Positions 61,392 through 64,000 of a stretch of DNA of 64,000 bases are shown here, piece by piece. The stretch is from Actinomadura rubteroloni (lineage in GTDB: Bacteria; Actinomycetota; Actinomycetes; Streptosporangiales; Streptosporangiaceae). The translations under genes and the position numbers were made by a program. The stretch spans positions 620,001 to 684,000 of the forward strand of contig NZ_MTBP01000001.1 in assembly GCF_002911665.1 (NCBI RefSeq), written 5' to 3'. The notes beneath the pieces were generated by a model, which was given only the letters and a program-made list of their open reading frames with translations, searched no databases and was not told the origin of the DNA. How positions within the stretch are numbered: the first letter of the stretch is position 1; the number at the start of each line of letters is the position of its first letter.

Positions 61392-61624
61392 GCAAGTTCG
61401 AGCAAGTTCCCTTCCGCTGCGGCCCGGGACGTTCGTACCGTCGGCTCGAACTTTCGCGATCGACTTCGGAAGGGTGCTGTTCCGTGGACGACGACCTGCT
61501 CGTGGCGGTGGAGATCCTCGCCGCGATCCATGACCGGACCGACGTCGGCCAATCCGACCCGCCACCCGACGGCGGCGGCGACGATCCCTGGCCGGAAGGC
61601 GATTCGCTGAACCTTCCCGGTTGA
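61388..61624 (+). CDS. Small acidic peptide, candidate RiPP precursor
   Basis: A GTG in the GTGA overlap opens a 78-codon frame. A second GTG at 61484, 9 bases after GAAGGGTG, gives a 46-residue product: VDDDLLVAVEILAAIHDRTD as a helical leader-like part, then GQSDPPPDGGGDDPWPEGDS and LNLPG. The Asp/Pro/Gly-rich tail has a single Trp. It has no recognisable domain and sits before an oxygenase and reductase, the usual position of a precursor. The inner start is more plausible to me; the precursor role is inference. Confidence 0.55.
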   Translation: MSKFEQVPFRCGPGRSYRRLELSRSTSEGCCSVDDDLLVAVEILAAIHDRTDVGQSDPPPDGGGDDPWPEGDSLNLPG

Positions 61625-61697
61625 ACCGACGTTCGTTCAGGGCCGCGTGCCCCACCGGCGCGCGGCCGTCCTCGATCGACCGGCGGGAAGGGCGCGC

Positions 61698-62909
61698 ATG
61701 GGCCATCAACTGATCGAGCAGGTGGAGCAGGCGCTGGGCTGGAGCGGCCCGGGATCGCTCGGGGTCGGGTTCGCGAAAGGAAAGCTCAGCGACCCGCACC
61801 TTCCCGAACGCATTCTGACGCCGCTACGCCTCTTGGACCTGGTGATGAGGCGCAGCCTGGCGGATCCGCAGGTGCGGTGTTTCCAGAACGGCGCCGAAAT
61901 CCACCCGAACGCTTACGGCGAGCAGACGCTGACGCGGAGACGGCAGAGCATCCGGATGGTGGACATGCGCCGTCTGGGCCGTCTGCTCGGCGACGGAGCG
62001 ACGCTGGTGCTGGACCAGACCAACGTCTTCGACCCGACGATGGAGGTGGCCTGCCGCGCCTGGCAGTGGTGGTCACGCGAACACGTCCAGGCGAACGTCT
62101 ATCTGACGACGAACGATGCCGCCGGATTCGACCTGCACTGGGACGACCACGACGTGCTGATCGTGCAGCTCGCCGGCGAGAAGAGCTGGGAGGTGCGTTC
62201 GGCGTCTCGCGCGGTGCCGATGTTCCGTGACGCCGAACGCAATACCGTGCCGAGCCGGGACGTCGTCTGGGCCGGTACCTTGCACGCTGGCGACGTGATG
62301 CACATCCCGCGCGGGTATTGGCACAAAGCGACCCGCCAGGGCCTCGGCGCGGGCCTCAGCCTGCACGCGACGTTCGGATTCGTGCAGCGCACCGGAGTGA
62401 ACTGGCTGGCTTGGCTCGCCGACCGGTCCCGTGAAAGCGAGTTGTTCCGCCAGGACCTGAATCGGTGGGCTGGAGCCGGGGAACAGGCCGCCGGGCATCG
62501 GCGGCTCGCCGAGGCCGCGGCGGCCTTGCTGCACGCGAAGAGCCCTGCCGAGTTCCTGGCCGCACGCGAACAGGAGAGTCCGCGGCCACGGCACATACCG
62601 CAACTGCCGATCTTCGGGACGTCCGACTCGGTCGTGTGCGTTGCCGAGTTCCCACCGCGCATCACCGAGCGCCGTGATCGTGTCGAGGTGTCGTCCCATG
62701 GCAAGAAGCTCACCTTCACCTGCAAGGCGCTCCCCGCTCTGCGCCTGCTGCTCAGCGGAGATCCCGTGCGGCTCACTACGGCGGCCGACGTCGTCGGGCC
62801 TGAGATCGGGCGCGTGGCCGAAATCCTGACGAGGGAAGAGCTGTGCATCGGGCTGACACCAGAATTGTCCTCGGGCTACACCGGTCTGGTCACCGGCGCG
62901 GTGCCCTGA
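61698..62909 (+). CDS. JmjC/cupin-4 type 2-oxoglutarate-dependent oxygenase
   Basis: A 403-residue protein. The iron site is visible as HxD in DLHWDDHDVLIVQLAGEKSW and the distal His in MHIPRGYWHKA. VYLTTNDAAGFD precedes it. A C-terminal region (about 270-400) resembles the dimerisation and winged-helix part of ribosomal oxygenases (NO66/YcfD type). Members hydroxylate ribosomal proteins or, in some clusters, peptides. GGGAAGG precedes the ATG. Its 3' end overlaps the aldo/keto reductase gene by 67 bp, so the two are coupled. Confidence 0.87.
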   Translation: MGHQLIEQVEQALGWSGPGSLGVGFAKGKLSDPHLPERILTPLRLLDLVMRRSLADPQVRCFQNGAEIHPNAYGEQTLTRRRQSIRMVDMRRLGRLLGDGATLVLDQTNVFDPTMEVACRAWQWWSREHVQANVYLTTNDAAGFDLHWDDHDVLIVQLAGEKSWEVRSASRAVPMFRDAERNTVPSRDVVWAGTLHAGDVMHIPRGYWHKATRQGLGAGLSLHATFGFVQRTGVNWLAWLADRSRESELFRQDLNRWAGAGEQAAGHRRLAEAAAALLHAKSPAEFLAAREQESPRPRHIPQLPIFGTSDSVVCVAEFPPRITERRDRVEVSSHGKKLTFTCKALPALRLLLSGDPVRLTTAADVVGPEIGRVAEILTREELCIGLTPELSSGYTGLVTGAVP

Positions 62910-63712
62910 TCAAAGCCCTGGACCTCGGGATCGACGCGATCGATACGAGTTTCAGCTACCGCGACTTCACCTCCCACGCCACGTTGGCGCGCGAGGTCCC
63001 AGACCTTCTGGATCGGCTCACGATCTCGACCAAGGTCGGCTTCTTTCCCACGCGAGACGGCCCCCGGCACTCCCTCGACCCGCTCCGTCTCCGTACCGCG
63101 TTAGAGCGGACGGCCCGCGACCTCGGCCGGACGCCGGACCTCGTCTTTCTGCACAATCCCGAGCGCTCCTTGCGCGGCGAGCGTCCCGACCGGGCGCGGA
63201 CGATGCTCGGTGAAGCGTGCGCCGCGCTGGACGATGCGGTGTCCGAAGGCATGTGCGGAGCGTGGGGCGTCGCGTCGTGGGATCCCTCGCCCTTGCCGGC
63301 GCTCCTCGACCGGACGATCCCGCGGCCCGGCGCGCTCATGGTCCGAGCCGGGCTTTTCGTCGGCATCGAGGCTCTTGACGCGTCGGCGGCGCTTGCGGCG
63401 CGCTGGCAGGTGCCGGGCGGTGCGCTCTGGGGGATGAGCCCTTTCGGTGGAGACGCTGCGAACGTGGGACGGGCGGGAGCGGACCCGCGTCTGTTCGTGC
63501 GCGACGGCGGGTGCTCTCGCGTCCAAGCGGCGTTCCGTGTGGCGTGCCGCCTGCCTGTGGTGAGCGCCCTCGCCGTCGGCGCGGACGATCCACGGCATCT
63601 CGGCGAGCTTCTGGACGGCCTTCGGCTCACCGTCGACGACCGCATGATCCGGCGGTACGTCGAACTGCTCCGGAGCCGACGTGCGGCCGTCAGCCCTGCT
63701 GAAGTTCCGTGA
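62843..63712 (+). CDS. Aldo/keto reductase family protein
   Basis: A 289-residue TIM-barrel protein. The catalytic tetrad is visible as Asp and Tyr in IDTSFSYRD, Lys in ISTKVGF and His in VFLHNPE. The N-terminus before the barrel is short (IVLGLHRSGHRRGALI), so the first strand may be incomplete; the C-terminal cofactor region is divergent. The GTG lies after GAGGGAAG inside the JmjC gene. Coupling suggests oxidation by JmjC followed by reduction of the same product. Confidence 0.82.
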   Translation: MHRADTRIVLGLHRSGHRRGALIKALDLGIDAIDTSFSYRDFTSHATLAREVPDLLDRLTISTKVGFFPTRDGPRHSLDPLRLRTALERTARDLGRTPDLVFLHNPERSLRGERPDRARTMLGEACAALDDAVSEGMCGAWGVASWDPSPLPALLDRTIPRPGALMVRAGLFVGIEALDASAALAARWQVPGGALWGMSPFGGDAANVGRAGADPRLFVRDGGCSRVQAAFRVACRLPVVSALAVGADDPRHLGELLDGLRLTVDDRMIRRYVELLRSRRAAVSPAEVP

Positions 63713-64000
63713 CCAGGCGCGCCGATTCGGCGCGTGCGCCTGCCAGGCGGGGGTCGGCGGGGTGCGCGTGCGGGCCGACGATCTTCGCGCAGCAGAACAG
63801 CATCATGATCTTGCCGTCCCGGCTGTCCAGATCACGGCGACGTTCGCGCCGGACGCGGTCGGCGAGAGCCGGGACCCCCAGCGAGCTGCTCCACAGGCTC
63901 GCGGCGTCGAGACCGCGCGGTGCCCGGCCCCAGTCCTCCCAGTCGAACAGGCAGAACGGGTGAGCCGTGACGTTCGTCCAGTGCAGGTCCGCGTGCGCGC
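63690..64000 (-). CDS. Phosphotransferase (APH fold), N-terminus beyond window
   Basis: Only the C-terminal 102 residues are visible. They begin at the catalytic loop HADLHWTNVTAHPFCLFDWEDWGRAP, where His, Asp and Asn plus the downstream Asp of FDWED are present, and end ARLVTELQQG. It is the third phosphotransferase gene within 10 kb. Its stop lies 23 bp inside the convergent aldo/keto reductase gene. Confidence 0.85.
   Translation of the reverse strand, partial: AHADLHWTNVTAHPFCLFDWEDWGRAPRGLDAASLWSSSLGVPALADRVRRERRRDLDSRDGKIMMLFCCAKIVGPHAHPADPRLAGARAESARLVTELQQG

Overview
The window is very GC-rich DNA from a soil-type actinomycete. Most codons end in G or C, GTG starts are common, and it carries actinobacterial families such as DUF574 methyltransferases, XRE/DUF5753 regulators, DUF6879 proteins, STPK-WD40 kinases and SSI-type inhibitors. 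A relative of Actinomadura (Thermomonosporaceae) or Streptosporangiales is my inference; there is no 16S rRNA here.

Layout. 1-6000: envelope glycosylation (DUF4446, GT87, a phosphatase-like membrane protein, MptB-like mannosyltransferase, GT2). 6000-12300: STAS protein, small CxxC protein, FG-GAP secreted protein, acyl-CoA synthetase, secreted EEP nuclease, RelE-type toxin-antitoxin pair. 12300-18520: LysR/MFS divergon, second MFS exporter, TetR-SDR-arginine deiminase. 18700-25300: signalling block with two tandem STPK-WD40 kinases, a HATPase anti-sigma-like protein and a PAS-GAF-PAS histidine kinase. 25380-32650: cytX under a TPP riboswitch, rhodanese, SSI-like lipoprotein, isochorismatase, a MarR/FAD-oxidoreductase pair with three matching operators, NUDIX, tautomerase, MerR-thioredoxin, Fpg/Nei glycosylase. 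32850-36300: copper module with CsoR-type boxes (copZ, His-rich secreted protein, copA). 36310-39570: LysR divergent from a candidate RiPP-like unit (Cys-free precursor-like protein plus radical SAM enzyme). 39550-44000: GNAT, TenA, lipoprotein, SoxR-box-controlled FMN reductase plus MFS exporter.

44190-44536 holds four compact, divergent tRNA-like genes (Trp CCA, Ala TGC, Arg ACG, CAT) ending 13 nt before a cytochrome P450. 45700-54100: methyltransferase, cell-wall-binding-repeat protein, PPOX protein, MFS, an XRE/methionine aminopeptidase divergon with a perfect inverted operator, TetR/secreted esterase, secreted trypsin-like protease.

54200-64000 is accessory in character. It has three phosphotransferases, a mosaic of gene remnants (a GntR fragment antisense next to a frameshifted methionyl-tRNA synthetase tail), two copies of a small protein-DUF6879-XRE/DUF5753 triad, a glycine-rich-domain-like protein with a CxxxCxxxC tail, a GntR regulator, and a coupled run of small acidic peptide, JmjC/cupin-4 oxygenase and aldo/keto reductase. 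The best candidates for undescribed biology are this last run, the radical SAM/precursor pair and the tRNA cluster beside the P450.
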